Source: an uncultured Pelagibacteraceae bacterium
GTDB lineage: Bacteria; Pseudomonadota; Alphaproteobacteria; Pelagibacterales; Pelagibacteraceae
Assembly: GCA_902570695.1 (NCBI GenBank)
Contig: CACFZE010000005.1
Span: 30,679-94,678, forward strand
Direction: 5' to 3'
DNA length: 64,000 nucleotides
Translations under genes and position numbers: made by a program
Shown: in pieces, positions 48,283 through 56,659 of the stretch
Position numbering within the stretch: the stretch's first letter is position 1
Layout of the letters: each line of letters opens with the position of its first letter
The notes under the pieces: generated by a model
The model's database searches: none
Told to the model about the DNA's origin: nothing
Seen by the model: only the letters and a program-made list of their open reading frames with translations

Positions 48283-48711
48283 TTAGTTCGTTGACGATAT
48301 AATAGATCAAAATCAATTTTTTTATCTAATTTTAATGCTGGAAAACCCGAGTCTTTAATAGTTCTGATCAAAATTTTTTCAAGTCCGGGGTAAATTTCTT
48401 TTTGAACGTCGCAAAGTATTATTTTTTCTAATTCATTTTTTTTGCATTTTATCGTCATTTATTTTTACTACTGTTGCATACAAAATTTCAAAATGACATT
48501 TTTTATTATTTTCATTTGGATCTTTAAAGGTTAATTTTGTTAAAACTTCTAACATTTTATTTTTTAGAGTTTTCGTATTAATATTAATGCTCAAAACATA
48601 TTTAGTTATATGTTCTCTACTAATCATGAAAGTTTCAGCACTTGGAATTTCAACTGATAAATCTTGAATATATTTAAAAATTATTTCATATTTTTTTGTC
48701 ATCATTTTCAT
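48279..48711 (-). CDS. secB: Protein-export chaperone SecB, interrupted by a single-base homopolymer frameshift
   Basis: SecB keeps preproteins unfolded and hands them to SecA. The first frame (from 48711) gives 92 residues including YIQDLSVEIPSAETF, ISIN-type beta strands and CHFEILYATVVKI, then hits TGA right after eight A (48436-48443, T on the plus strand). With seven A the frame continues as NELEKIILCDVQKEIYPGLEKILI, then SGFPALKLDKKIDFDLLYRQR, and ends at TAA 48279-48281. This restores the family C-terminus (compare E. coli FPQLNLAPVNFDALF). Total length would be about 143 residues, normal for SecB. The gene starts inside the fxsA 3' end. Confidence 0.85.
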
Positions 48712-49120
48712 TTATATCTTCATATTCACCTTCTATAAAATTATTATTTTTTTTTTTATTTTCATAATTATTCTTATTTTTTTTTACTAATTTATTTAAA
48801 AAAATTTTCCTGGTAAAAGGTATGATTAATACGATACCAACGGCATCTGTTGCAAATCCAGGTAAAATTAATAGAAAAGCTGCAAAAGCAAGGGTTGCCC
48901 CTGAAATTATTTCATATACTGGCAGTTCATTCTTTACAATTTGTCCTATGCCAGATTTTAAAGTGTTAAAACCCTCATACCTTGCATAGGCAACGCCAAC
49001 AATAGCTGTAGTAATTATTAATAAAACAGTATTAAATGCACCAATTTGCGATCCTATTTTAATAAAAAGGTAAATTTCAATAAGTGGAATACCAATTAAT
49101 AAAATTAGAACTGTGTTCAT
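48686..49120 (-). CDS. FxsA family membrane protein
   Basis: The 144-residue product has about four hydrophobic segments. It contains IPLIEIYLFIKIGSQIGAFNTVLLIITTAIVG near the N-terminus and LLILPGFATDAVGIVLIIPFTR near residues 82-103, both FxsA signatures. A polar Asn/Lys/Glu-rich tail follows. E. coli FxsA is linked to F exclusion of phage T7; the general role is unknown. The position between Tim44-like and secB genes is conserved in Alphaproteobacteria. Confidence 0.88.
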   Translation of the reverse strand: MNTVLILLIGIPLIEIYLFIKIGSQIGAFNTVLLIITTAIVGVAYARYEGFNTLKSGIGQIVKNELPVYEIISGATLAFAAFLLILPGFATDAVGIVLIIPFTRKIFLNKLVKKNKNNYENKKKNNNFIEGEYEDINENDDKKI

Positions 49121-49178
49121 TTGTCTATAATTTAAATAGCAGGTTGAAATTTAATAACATAGTAAATATTATAAGTAT

Positions 49179-49766
49179 ATGAGTTATAGTTTTGAATACA
49201 TAGATATCATATTACTTGCAATGATTGCGGGTTTCATTTTTCTAAGATTAAGAGGGATTTTAGGAAAAAAAACAGGTTTTGAAGAAGATATAAATTCAAG
49301 CTTTCCCCATGAAGCTCCACCAACTAAACCAACATCCGTTTTAAATGCAAATACATTTGACGAGAATGCGAAAAAAGATTTCGTAAAAGGAGCTAAAATA
49401 GCTTACGAAACTATTATTACAAGTTTTGCAAAAGGAACCTTGAAAGATATTAAATCTCTTTTGGACAAAAGTGTTTATCAGCAATTCGAAGATGCTATTA
49501 AAGATAGAGAGTCTAAAAATTTTTCTTCTGAAACTACATTTATAGGTATAAATTCTGCAGAGATAAAGCAGCATGAACAAAATAAAAATATGCTAGAAGT
49601 AACGGTTGAATTTGTAAGTGAAATTATTTCTTGTGTTAAAGATAAAGATAATAAAATTGTATCTGGTGATCCAGAAAAAATAAAAAAGGTTTTAGATACC
49701 TGGAAATTTTCAAAAGATAGTCAATCTTCTAACCCTAATTGGCTTTTGATTGATACTCAAGCTTGA
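49179..49766 (+). CDS. Tim44-domain membrane-anchored protein
   Basis: The 195-residue product has one N-terminal transmembrane helix (about 8-25), a short linker, and a Tim44/TIM44-like domain (about 60-195) with ENAKKDFVKGAKIAYETIITSFAKG. The mitochondrial Tim44 C-terminal domain is homologous. The alphaproteobacterial versions (TimA) sit at the inner membrane and have no settled function. It is divergent from fxsA and overlaps the Smr gene at a TTGA start-stop. Confidence 0.88.
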   Translation: MSYSFEYIDIILLAMIAGFIFLRLRGILGKKTGFEEDINSSFPHEAPPTKPTSVLNANTFDENAKKDFVKGAKIAYETIITSFAKGTLKDIKSLLDKSVYQQFEDAIKDRESKNFSSETTFIGINSAEIKQHEQNKNMLEVTVEFVSEIISCVKDKDNKIVSGDPEKIKKVLDTWKFSKDSQSSNPNWLLIDTQA

Positions 49767-50176
49767 CAAACAAATTATCAGACAAAGATAAAAAAGATTG
49801 GCAAAATTTCTTAAACAGTTCAGAAAAACTTGAGAGCAAAGATATTAATCTACCAAATAAAAGAAAAATTATAGAGAGATCAATTGACTTACACGGTTAC
49901 ACATTAGAAGAAGCTAATAAAGAGATCTCTAAATTTGTTGAACATTGTTATTTAAGCGGAGTAAAAAAAATTAACGTAATTACTGGTAAGGGAATGAGAT
50001 CAAAAAATTTAGCTGATCCTTATAAATCCTCAGATCTAAGTATTTTAAAACATTCAGTACCAGAATATATTAAGAATAATTCTGAATTAATGAAAAAAAT
50101 AATTAAAATAGATTTTGAATCTGTTAATAGCCCTTCAAAAGGAAATTTTGATATATTTTTGAAAACTATAAAATAA
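49763..50176 (+). CDS. Smr/MutS2-type nuclease-domain protein
   Basis: The 137-residue product has an N-terminal charged segment and an Smr domain (about 45-137). The domain shows [21 protein letters not shown] near residue 40 and [14 protein letters not shown] near 78, the DLHG and TGKG-type motifs. Standalone Smr proteins are proposed nucleases acting on DNA or on mRNA of stalled ribosomes. The start is TTG at 49763, overlapping the preceding TGA. It is convergent with hslU and overlaps its 3' end by 11 bp. Confidence 0.88.
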   Translation: MTNKLSDKDKKDWQNFLNSSEKLESKDINLPNKRKIIERSIDLHGYTLEEANKEISKFVEHCYLSGVKKINVITGKGMRSKNLADPYKSSDLSILKHSVPEYIKNNSELMKKIIKIDFESVNSPSKGNFDIFLKTIK

Positions 50177-51534
50177 ACTTTGAAAGATCAGTATCTTTTA
50201 CCAATTCACCGATATTATCTTTAATGTATTTGCTATCAACTGTTATTTTTTCTCCAGCTCTATCTGTTGCTGTAAAACTAATTTCATCTAAAACTCTTTC
50301 TATAATCGTATGTAACCTTCTTGCACCTATGTTTTCAACAGAGGAATTGACTTCACTAGCTATATTAGCAATAGTATTAATTCCATCTTCTGTAAATTCT
50401 AAATCCACATTTTCTGTTTTCAAAAGTGCTTTGTATTGTTTTATTAAGCTATTATCTGGTTCTTTTAATATTCTTATAAAATCTTCGCTATTTAGTGCGT
50501 CTAGCTCAACTCTTATTGGTAGTCTACCCTGCAACTCAGGTAAAAGGTCTGAGGGTTTTGCTAATTGAAAAGCCCCTGAAGCAATAAATAAAATATGATC
50601 TGTTTTAACAGGTCCATATTTTGTACTTACTGTTGTTCCTTCTATTAATGGTAATAAATCTCTTTGAACACCCTCTCTTGAAACATCACCACCAACTCTA
50701 TCTGTTCTTGCAGAAATTTTATCAATTTCATCTAAAAATACGATCCCATTATTTTCTGTTGAATCTTTTGCTGATTTTATAATTTTGTCTTGTTCGATAA
50801 GTTTATCTGATTCTTCATTTATTAAAATTTCGTGAGATTCTTTGACTGACATTTTCTTTTTTTTTGGGCTTTTGACCCATGGATTTCCCAAGCATGTCAG
50901 AAATATTTATCATTCCTACATTTGCCCCTGGCATTCCAGGTATCTCAAATGATGGCATCTGATTAGATTCACTAACAGCTATTTCAATTTCATTATCATC
51001 TAAATCTCCATCTCTAAGTCTTTTTCTAAAACTTTCTCTTGTTGCAACACTTGCTTTATTACCTACCAGTGCATCTAAAACTCTGTCTTCAGCTAGTTTT
51101 TGTGCTTGAGCATGTACTTCTTTTCTTTTTTTTACTTTCTCCATAGCAATTGCAATTTCTAATAGGTCTCTTACAATTTGCTCTACATCACGTCCCACAT
51201 ATCCTACTTCAGTGAACCTTGTTGCCTCAACTTTTACAAACGGCGCTTCTGCTAGTTTTGAAAGTCTTCTAGAAATCTCAGTTTTTCCAACACCAGTTGG
51301 TCCAATCATTAGAATATTTTTTGGTAGAACCTCGTCTTTCATATCATCTTCTAAGGCCTGACGTCTCCATCTATTTCTAAGAGCGATGGCAACTGCTCTT
51401 TTAGCTTTATTTTGCCCAACAACAAATCTGTCTAATTCTGAAACAATTTCTCTTGGTGATAATGAATTTGCAATTGTAGTCTTCTCTTTTGCAATTTTGC
51501 CTTTTGGAAATGATGTAACATTTGATTTTTCCAT
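50166..51534 (-). CDS. hslU: ATP-dependent protease ATPase subunit HslU, interrupted by a homopolymer frameshift
   Basis: HslU unfolds substrates for the HslV peptidase. The N-terminal frame (to about 50812) carries [34 protein letters not shown], Walker [17 protein letters not shown] and [17 protein letters not shown]. The C-terminal frame (50166-50891) carries Walker [35 protein letters not shown] and the docking tail SKFIL. The break is nine A (T on the plus strand, 50857-50865) after a Pro codon. With eight A the product reads [17 protein letters not shown], continuous and of normal size (about 455 residues). The start overlaps the hslV stop by 1 bp. Confidence 0.9.
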
Positions 51535-52049
51535 TATATTTTCTCCATACTCAAATTGTCGTTAGTAAAGACACAAATATCTGACGCAACTTTAATAGAT
51601 TTTTTAGCAATTTCTTCTGCAGACATATCAGTATCCATTAATACCTTTGCGGCTGCTAAAGCATAATTTCCACCTGAACCAATCCCAATAACATCTCCCT
51701 CAGGTTCAAGAACATCACCTGTTCCAGAAATTATAAAACTTTTTTCCTTATCACCTATTGCCATTAAGGCCTCTAATCTTCTTAAATATTTATCTGTACG
51801 CCAATCTTTTGCTAATTCTACAGCAGCTCTTGTTAGGTTACCCGCATGCTTTTCAAGCTTTGACTCTAGTCTTTCAAACAAAGTAAGTGCATCTGCAGTC
51901 GATCCTGCAAATCCTGCGATCACATTTCTTTTCTCAATTTTACGAACTTTGTTAGCAGTTTTCTTAATTACAGTATTACCCATACTAACTTGACCATCAC
52001 TGGCCACAACTACGTCATTATTTTTTCTTACAAGCACAATTGTTGTCAT
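51534..52049 (-). CDS. hslV: ATP-dependent protease peptidase subunit HslV
   Basis: HslV is the proteasome-like peptidase of HslUV. The 171-residue product begins [10 protein letters not shown], so removal of Met exposes the catalytic N-terminal Thr. [26 protein letters not shown] (about 42) and [22 protein letters not shown] (about 75) match family signatures, as does [14 protein letters not shown] near 122. The hslV-hslU order is standard. It is divergent from hisB across about 90 bp. Confidence 0.97.
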   Translation of the reverse strand: MTTIVLVRKNNDVVVASDGQVSMGNTVIKKTANKVRKIEKRNVIAGFAGSTADALTLFERLESKLEKHAGNLTRAAVELAKDWRTDKYLRRLEALMAIGDKEKSFIISGTGDVLEPEGDVIGIGSGGNYALAAAKVLMDTDMSAEEIAKKSIKVASDICVFTNDNLSMEKI

Positions 52050-52139
52050 GGACTATAGATGGATATGAATTTAAATAGTTCAAGCCCAGGTTTAGTATTA
52101 TTGATATAATCAAAAATACCTATATACCTAATTTATAAT

Positions 52140-52730
52140 ATGAAAAGAAAAGCAAAAATAGCTAGAAAAACAAAAGAAACCAATATTAGTGTTGACCTTA
52201 ATATTGATGGTAAAGGTAAGTACAAAGTTGACACAGGAATAGGTTTCTTAGATCACATGCTCGAACAGCTGTCTAAACACTCATCAATGGATTTGACTGT
52301 TAAAGCAAAAGGAGACACACACATCGATCTTCACCACACAACAGAAGATACCGGGATTGCTATTGGAGAATGCTTAAAAAAAGCCTCAAAAAAATTTGTA
52401 GGCATTAAAAGATATGCACATATTTTATTACCAATGGATGAAACATTAACAAGAGTAGCAATAGATGTTTCAAACAGACCTTATTTGATTTGGAATGTAA
52501 AATTAAAAGTTGAAAAACTTGGTGAGATGGACACTGAATTATTTAAAGAATGGTTCCAAGCATTCTCTCAAGCTGCAGGAATTACATTGCACGTTGAAAA
52601 TATTTACGGTGATAATAGTCACCACATTATAGAGTCTTGTTATAAAGGACTAGCCAGAACTTTAAGAGCTGCATTAGAATTGGATCCAAGAAACAAAAGT
52701 ACAATTCCTTCGACAAAGGGCTCTTTATAA
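52140..52730 (+). CDS. hisB: Imidazoleglycerol-phosphate dehydratase
   Basis: HisB dehydrates imidazole glycerol phosphate in histidine synthesis. The 196-residue product is monofunctional, with no phosphatase domain. It has [20 protein letters not shown] near residue 38, [20 protein letters not shown] near 60 and [20 protein letters not shown] near 160, containing the manganese-binding His and Glu. It leads a hisB-hisH-unknown-hisA-hisF-hisE run. Confidence 0.97.
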   Translation: MKRKAKIARKTKETNISVDLNIDGKGKYKVDTGIGFLDHMLEQLSKHSSMDLTVKAKGDTHIDLHHTTEDTGIAIGECLKKASKKFVGIKRYAHILLPMDETLTRVAIDVSNRPYLIWNVKLKVEKLGEMDTELFKEWFQAFSQAAGITLHVENIYGDNSHHIIESCYKGLARTLRAALELDPRNKSTIPSTKGSL

Positions 52731-52735
52731 GATTA

Positions 52736-53362
52736 ATGGACGTCACAATTGTTGACTATAAATCGGGTAATATTAGCTCTGTAATTAACTCCTTTAAGGA
52801 AGTTGCTAAAGATAAAGTTAATATCGAAGTAACTTCAGATTTAAATAAAATTAAATCAAGCGATAAAGTAGTTTTACCAGGGCAGGGCTCATTTAAGAGC
52901 TGCATAGATGGTTTAAATAGCATAAATGGTTTGATTGATACTTTAAGTGAGTTTACGTTATATACTAAAAAACCACTTCTTGGTATTTGTGTAGGCCTTC
53001 AAATGTTTGCAGATGTTGGCTATGAAGAAGTTGAAACCAAAGGTTTAGGATGGATTTCAGGAAAAGTATCTAAAATTGATAATCAAAATGGAAAATATAA
53101 ACTTCCACATATTGGTTGGAACCAAATAAATATTGTTAAGGAAAGTAAAATTTTTAAAGATATAGAAAATAACTCACATATGTATTTTGTCCACAGCTAT
53201 GAATTTATTCCAAATGATAATTCAGTCACCGCTGCTACAACTGATTATTCATCAAATATTGTGTGTGCAGTTGAGAAAGAAAATATATTTGGAACCCAGT
53301 TTCATCCTGAAAAAAGTGATAAGACTGGTCTAAAAATAATTGATAATTTTATAAATTTATAA
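52736..53362 (+). CDS. hisH: Imidazole glycerol phosphate synthase, glutamine amidotransferase subunit
   Basis: HisH supplies ammonia from glutamine to HisF. The 208-residue product is a class I amidotransferase with KVVLPGQGSFKSC near residue 43, the nucleophile in PLLGICVGLQMFAD near 82, and FGTQFHPEKSDKTG near 182 with the catalytic His and Glu. It starts 5 bp after hisB. A gene of unknown function separates it from hisA. Confidence 0.96.
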   Translation: MDVTIVDYKSGNISSVINSFKEVAKDKVNIEVTSDLNKIKSSDKVVLPGQGSFKSCIDGLNSINGLIDTLSEFTLYTKKPLLGICVGLQMFADVGYEEVETKGLGWISGKVSKIDNQNGKYKLPHIGWNQINIVKESKIFKDIENNSHMYFVHSYEFIPNDNSVTAATTDYSSNIVCAVEKENIFGTQFHPEKSDKTGLKIIDNFINL

Positions 53363-53363
53363 A

Positions 53364-54275
53364 ATGAAAAAATATATTTTAATTTTAGGTTTAATATTTA
53401 TTTCAACAAAATCTTTTGCAAAAGAACTAGATCTAGGAATGCACAAAATAATTTTTCCTAATAAATTCAATGTAATTAATTGGAATGATACAAGTTTTGG
53501 TTCTTCTTTTTGTCAAGAATTTTCAACTTGTTTTGGCTTAATCGACAATAAAGTCCTAGAAATTGTTAATCAGGTAGAAGCTGGAAAAAATTTTGAAGAA
53601 ATAAAAGTCATTAAGCCAATAATAACTAAATATAATAAGATGATAGATTCATTCAGTGATTCCAAGGTTAAAAGTTTATTAAAGACTACAAAAAATATTT
53701 TGAAAAAAAATAACTCTGGAACATTTTTTACATATTTTAGAACTGAAGAAAAAATAAATGATAATGATATGTTGTCTGAATTTGGAATAAATATTGATGA
53801 AATAAAAGAAATGTCTTCGTCAGAACTAAAAAAATTTTCAAATAAAATTAAAAATGAAATAACATCTGGCAAAGACTATTATATGTTTATGGATGGTTTA
53901 TTTATAAATTTTGATAAATTCACCATATCAAAATATTCAAATAAGAAACCTTACCTTATAATCAATGGTGATATTACGTATCTTCTTGCATCATCGAAAA
54001 TTAAGTTGGGTAATATTGCGTACTATATTTCAGAAGTTGAAGATAAGTTATTTGTTATGGATGGCTATTGTGTCGTTGATTGCAAAAGTTTTTTTTTAGA
54101 TTTTAACCAAATAATTGATAACTCTTTTAAATCAAAAAATAAATCTAGTAAAAGCATATCAACAAAAAAAGATTCTGATTTGATAAATCAGATTCAAGAG
54201 CTAAACGAGCTGTATAAATCTGGTGTTTTATCAAAAGATGAATTTGAAAAAGCTAAAAAGAAAATTCTTAATTAA
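53364..54275 (+). CDS. Exported protein of unknown function with C-terminal SHOCT-like segment
   Basis: I do not recognise the main body of this 303-residue protein. It has a signal peptide (about 1-19, ILGLIFISTKSFAKE) and a central domain with no clear family match. Two CxxxC-like pairs are visible (SSFCQEFSTCFG near 50 and CVVDCKSF near 236). The C-terminal 30 residues read IQELNELYKSGVLSKDEFEKAKKKIL, a SHOCT-like short helical module often found at protein ends. It begins 1 bp after hisH and ends 1 bp before hisA, so it is probably co-transcribed with histidine genes. A biosynthetic role is not implied by its sequence. Confidence 0.7.
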   Translation: MKKYILILGLIFISTKSFAKELDLGMHKIIFPNKFNVINWNDTSFGSSFCQEFSTCFGLIDNKVLEIVNQVEAGKNFEEIKVIKPIITKYNKMIDSFSDSKVKSLLKTTKNILKKNNSGTFFTYFRTEEKINDNDMLSEFGINIDEIKEMSSSELKKFSNKIKNEITSGKDYYMFMDGLFINFDKFTISKYSNKKPYLIINGDITYLLASSKIKLGNIAYYISEVEDKLFVMDGYCVVDCKSFFLDFNQIIDNSFKSKNKSSKSISTKKDSDLINQIQELNELYKSGVLSKDEFEKAKKKILN

Positions 54276-54276
54276 T

Positions 54277-54996
54277 ATGAAAATTTTTCCTGCAATAGAT
54301 ATTAAAGATAAAAAGTGTGTAAGATTAATCAAAGGAGATTTTGAAAATAAAACTGAGTATGAAATGTCTCCCTTGGAGCAAGCTGGAAAATATAAAGATA
54401 ATGGATTTAAAAATTTACATATAGTCGATTTGGATGGTGCATTAATCGGGGAGCCGATTAATATTGATATTATTCAAGATATTATTGGAAAATTTGACCT
54501 TAAATTAGAAATAGGTGGCGGTATAAGAAATTATGAAACTATTCAAAAATATGTTGATTCTGGTGTTGAAAAAGTAATTTTAGGAAGTGCTGCCATAAAA
54601 GATAGAAAATTTTTAGAAGAAGCTTGTAAAAAATTTTCAAATCAAATTGCATTAGGTTTAGACGCTAAAGATGGTCATCTTGCAATTTCAGGTTGGACAG
54701 AGGAATCTGACAAATTAACAACTGAATATTTAAAAAAAGTAAATGATTACGGTGTTAGTAGAATTATTTACACAGATATTAATAGAGATGGAACTAAGCA
54801 AAGCCCGAATTTTGAAGAAACACAAAAAGTGGCAGATATTTCAAATTGTCCGGTAGTTATATCTGGTGGTGTTTCATCAATTGATGACATTAAAAGAGCA
54901 AAAAAATTAAATAATATCGAAGGTGTAATTGTTGGAAAAGCTATATACGATGGAGATATAAAGTTAGATGAACTTGCAAAAGAAATAGATGCTTAA
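54277..54996 (+). CDS. hisA: Phosphoribosylformimino-AICAR ribotide isomerase
   Basis: HisA isomerises ProFAR to PRFAR. From the ATG at 54277 the product is 239 residues, beginning [20 protein letters not shown] with the catalytic Asp in the first strand. It has [12 protein letters not shown] near 46, LEIGGGIRN near 76 and a second catalytic Asp in YTDINRDGT near 167. A longer frame starting at 54223 would add 18 residues unlike the family and overlaps the upstream gene, so it is rejected. It overlaps hisF by 8 bp. Confidence 0.96.
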   Translation: MKIFPAIDIKDKKCVRLIKGDFENKTEYEMSPLEQAGKYKDNGFKNLHIVDLDGALIGEPINIDIIQDIIGKFDLKLEIGGGIRNYETIQKYVDSGVEKVILGSAAIKDRKFLEEACKKFSNQIALGLDAKDGHLAISGWTEESDKLTTEYLKKVNDYGVSRIIYTDINRDGTKQSPNFEETQKVADISNCPVVISGGVSSIDDIKRAKKLNNIEGVIVGKAIYDGDIKLDELAKEIDA

Positions 54997-55741
54997 AAAC
55001 AGAATTATACCTTGTTTAGATGTCAAAAATGGTCGTGTTGTAAAAGGTATAAACTTTGTAGATCTAAAAGATGCAGGAGACCCTGTGGAACAAGCAAAAA
55101 TTTATAGTGATGGTGGTGCCGATGAAATTTGCTTTTTGGATATTACTGCTTCAAATGAAAATAGAGATACCATTTATGAAGTGGTAGAGAAAACTTCTAA
55201 GAAATGTTTTGTGCCATTAACAGTTGGTGGTGGAGTTAGAAGTGTTGATGATATAAATAAATTACTTAATTGTGGAGCTGATAAAGTTTCCATAAACACA
55301 GCAGCTGTACAAAATGCAAAAGTTGTTGAAGATAGTTCTAGAAAATTTGGATCACAGTGCATTGTTGTTGCAATTGATGCAAAGAGAAAAGATGATGGAT
55401 GGGAAATCTTCACCCATGGTGGAAGAAATCCAACTGGCATAAATGCACTAGAATTTGCATCTAAAATGGAAAAATGTGGTGCTGGAGAGTTATTAGTGAC
55501 CTCTATGGATAAAGATGGAACTCAGTCTGGATATGATATTGAATTGATGCAAAAGATATCATCCATGGTCAATATTCCAGTTATTGCATCAGGTGGAGTT
55601 GGAACTTTAGATCACTTAGTTGATGGAATAAAATCAGGTGCTAGTGCAGTTTTAGCTGCATCTATATTTCATTATGGCACTTATTCAGTAAATGAAGCTA
55701 AGCAATATTTGGCTTCGAAAGATATACCTGTTAGGATTTAG
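54989..55741 (+). CDS. hisF: Imidazole glycerol phosphate synthase, cyclase subunit
   Basis: HisF forms the imidazole ring using ammonia from HisH. The 250-residue barrel shows [20 protein letters not shown] at the N-terminus with the catalytic Asp, [12 protein letters not shown] near 79, and [16 protein letters not shown] near 168 with the second catalytic Asp. [13 protein letters not shown] follows near 196. Overlapping starts and stops with hisA and close spacing to hisE suggest coupled translation. Confidence 0.98.
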   Translation: MLKNRIIPCLDVKNGRVVKGINFVDLKDAGDPVEQAKIYSDGGADEICFLDITASNENRDTIYEVVEKTSKKCFVPLTVGGGVRSVDDINKLLNCGADKVSINTAAVQNAKVVEDSSRKFGSQCIVVAIDAKRKDDGWEIFTHGGRNPTGINALEFASKMEKCGAGELLVTSMDKDGTQSGYDIELMQKISSMVNIPVIASGGVGTLDHLVDGIKSGASAVLAASIFHYGTYSVNEAKQYLASKDIPVRI

Positions 55742-55742
55742 A

Positions 55743-56015
55743 ATGTTAAAGATTTTAGAAGATCTCGTAAACCTTGCAAGAGAGCGAAAAATTAAACCTG
55801 TTGAAGGTTCATATACCAATAAGCTTTTAGAGGATAAATCTTTAGCGAAAGAAAAGGTTTTAGAAGAGATAAATGAACTAATTGAAGCTGTAGAGCAAGA
55901 CTCAAATAAAATCCATGAAGCTGCAGATGTTTTATATCACTTAATTATGTATTTAGAAAAAAGTGGTATAAAAATTGAAGAAGTAATGGAAGAACTAAAG
56001 AGTAGAAAAAAATAA
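55743..56015 (+). CDS. hisE: Phosphoribosyl-ATP pyrophosphohydrolase
   Basis: HisE hydrolyses phosphoribosyl-ATP in the second step of histidine synthesis. From the ATG at 55743 the product is 90 residues. It is a single MazG-like helical domain with YTNKLLEDKSLAKEKVLEEINELIEA and HEAADVLYHLIMYLE, which hold the metal-binding Glu/Asp residues. An upstream start at 55692 inside hisF is less likely. HisI is not in the window. Confidence 0.95.
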   Translation: MLKILEDLVNLARERKIKPVEGSYTNKLLEDKSLAKEKVLEEINELIEAVEQDSNKIHEAADVLYHLIMYLEKSGIKIEEVMEELKSRKK

Positions 56016-56017
56016 CT

Positions 56018-56164
56018 ATGATGCAAGGTTATATAAATTGGGAAAAAAGACAAATTCAGTGGTGGAAGAAAAAACTTGGACTTTCTGAGCATGGTCTTGC
56101 ATGGATATCTTTCATTAAAGGAATTTTAGTAGGGTTAATAGTTTACCATTTCTTTTTTAATTAA
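56018..56164 (+). CDS. Small 48-residue membrane protein of unknown function
   Basis: A frame of 48 codons starts at ATG 56018 (a second ATG follows directly) and ends at TAA 56164, filling the gap between hisE and the next gene. The product has an amphipathic Trp-rich N-terminus (INWEKRQIQWWKKKLGLSEH) and one C-terminal hydrophobic helix (about 27-47, WISFIKGILVGLIVYHFFF). It begins 2 bp after hisE, which supports translation. I know no function for it. Confidence 0.6.
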   Translation: MMQGYINWEKRQIQWWKKKLGLSEHGLAWISFIKGILVGLIVYHFFFN

Positions 56165-56177
56165 TTTTTAAAAAATT

Positions 56178-56654
56178 ATGAAAATATTTATTCACAAGCT
56201 ATTTGTTTTGTTCGGTCAAATTATCATTTTCTATTTAACATTTATTTTTTGTTTTTTTATTACTTTCTTAGCATGTGGTTTAGCTTTCTTAGTTTTAGAA
56301 TGGATTACAGATTTAGCTTTTAATTTTAGTATTGAAAGATCTTATAACATATTTGTTTATTACATTTTTGACTCCACGGATGGGACTATAAAATTATTAA
56401 TTTTAATTCCATTAATTTTATTCTTTATGAGACATTTTCTATTTATATTAAGTGAAGAAGACACATTAGACAAAGATGTGATGGTATATAATCCATTTAC
56501 TCAATGGGGTAATTTAATTTATATGAAAAGACACAAGGAATTTTATGATAAAAATGAAAAAAAATTTAATCCGAAACCTTTGACAGCAAAAGCTTATAAG
56601 AAAATTATCAAAGAACATAAGAAAAATTTACAAAAAAAAAAGAAAAAAAAATAG
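56178..56654 (+). CDS. Membrane protein of unknown function
   Basis: The 158-residue product has three hydrophobic segments (about 8-40, with IIIFYLTFIFCFFITFLACGLAFLVLEW; about 58-68; about 70-95) and a polar, strongly basic C-terminus ending in KKKKKK. I do not recognise a family. It lies 13 bp after the small membrane protein, at the end of the histidine run, and is convergent with dctM across a 5-bp gap. Confidence 0.65.
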   Translation: MKIFIHKLFVLFGQIIIFYLTFIFCFFITFLACGLAFLVLEWITDLAFNFSIERSYNIFVYYIFDSTDGTIKLLILIPLILFFMRHFLFILSEEDTLDKDVMVYNPFTQWGNLIYMKRHKEFYDKNEKKFNPKPLTAKAYKKIIKEHKKNLQKKKKKK

Positions 56655-56659
56655 TTTAT

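Noticed and set aside
50166..50891. Second half of hslU as an independent gene
   Set aside because: It lacks the Walker A half. The apparent start overlaps the first frame and the fused sequence is a normal HslU.
52050..52139. Divergent promoters between hslV and hisB
   Set aside because: Sequences such as TTGATA and TATAAT occur, but several equally good alternatives overlap in this A/T-rich 90 bp, so no specific promoter can be supported.
54223..54276. Extended hisA start
   Set aside because: The extra 18 residues overlap the upstream gene and do not resemble HisA. The ATG at 54277 gives the exact family N-terminus.
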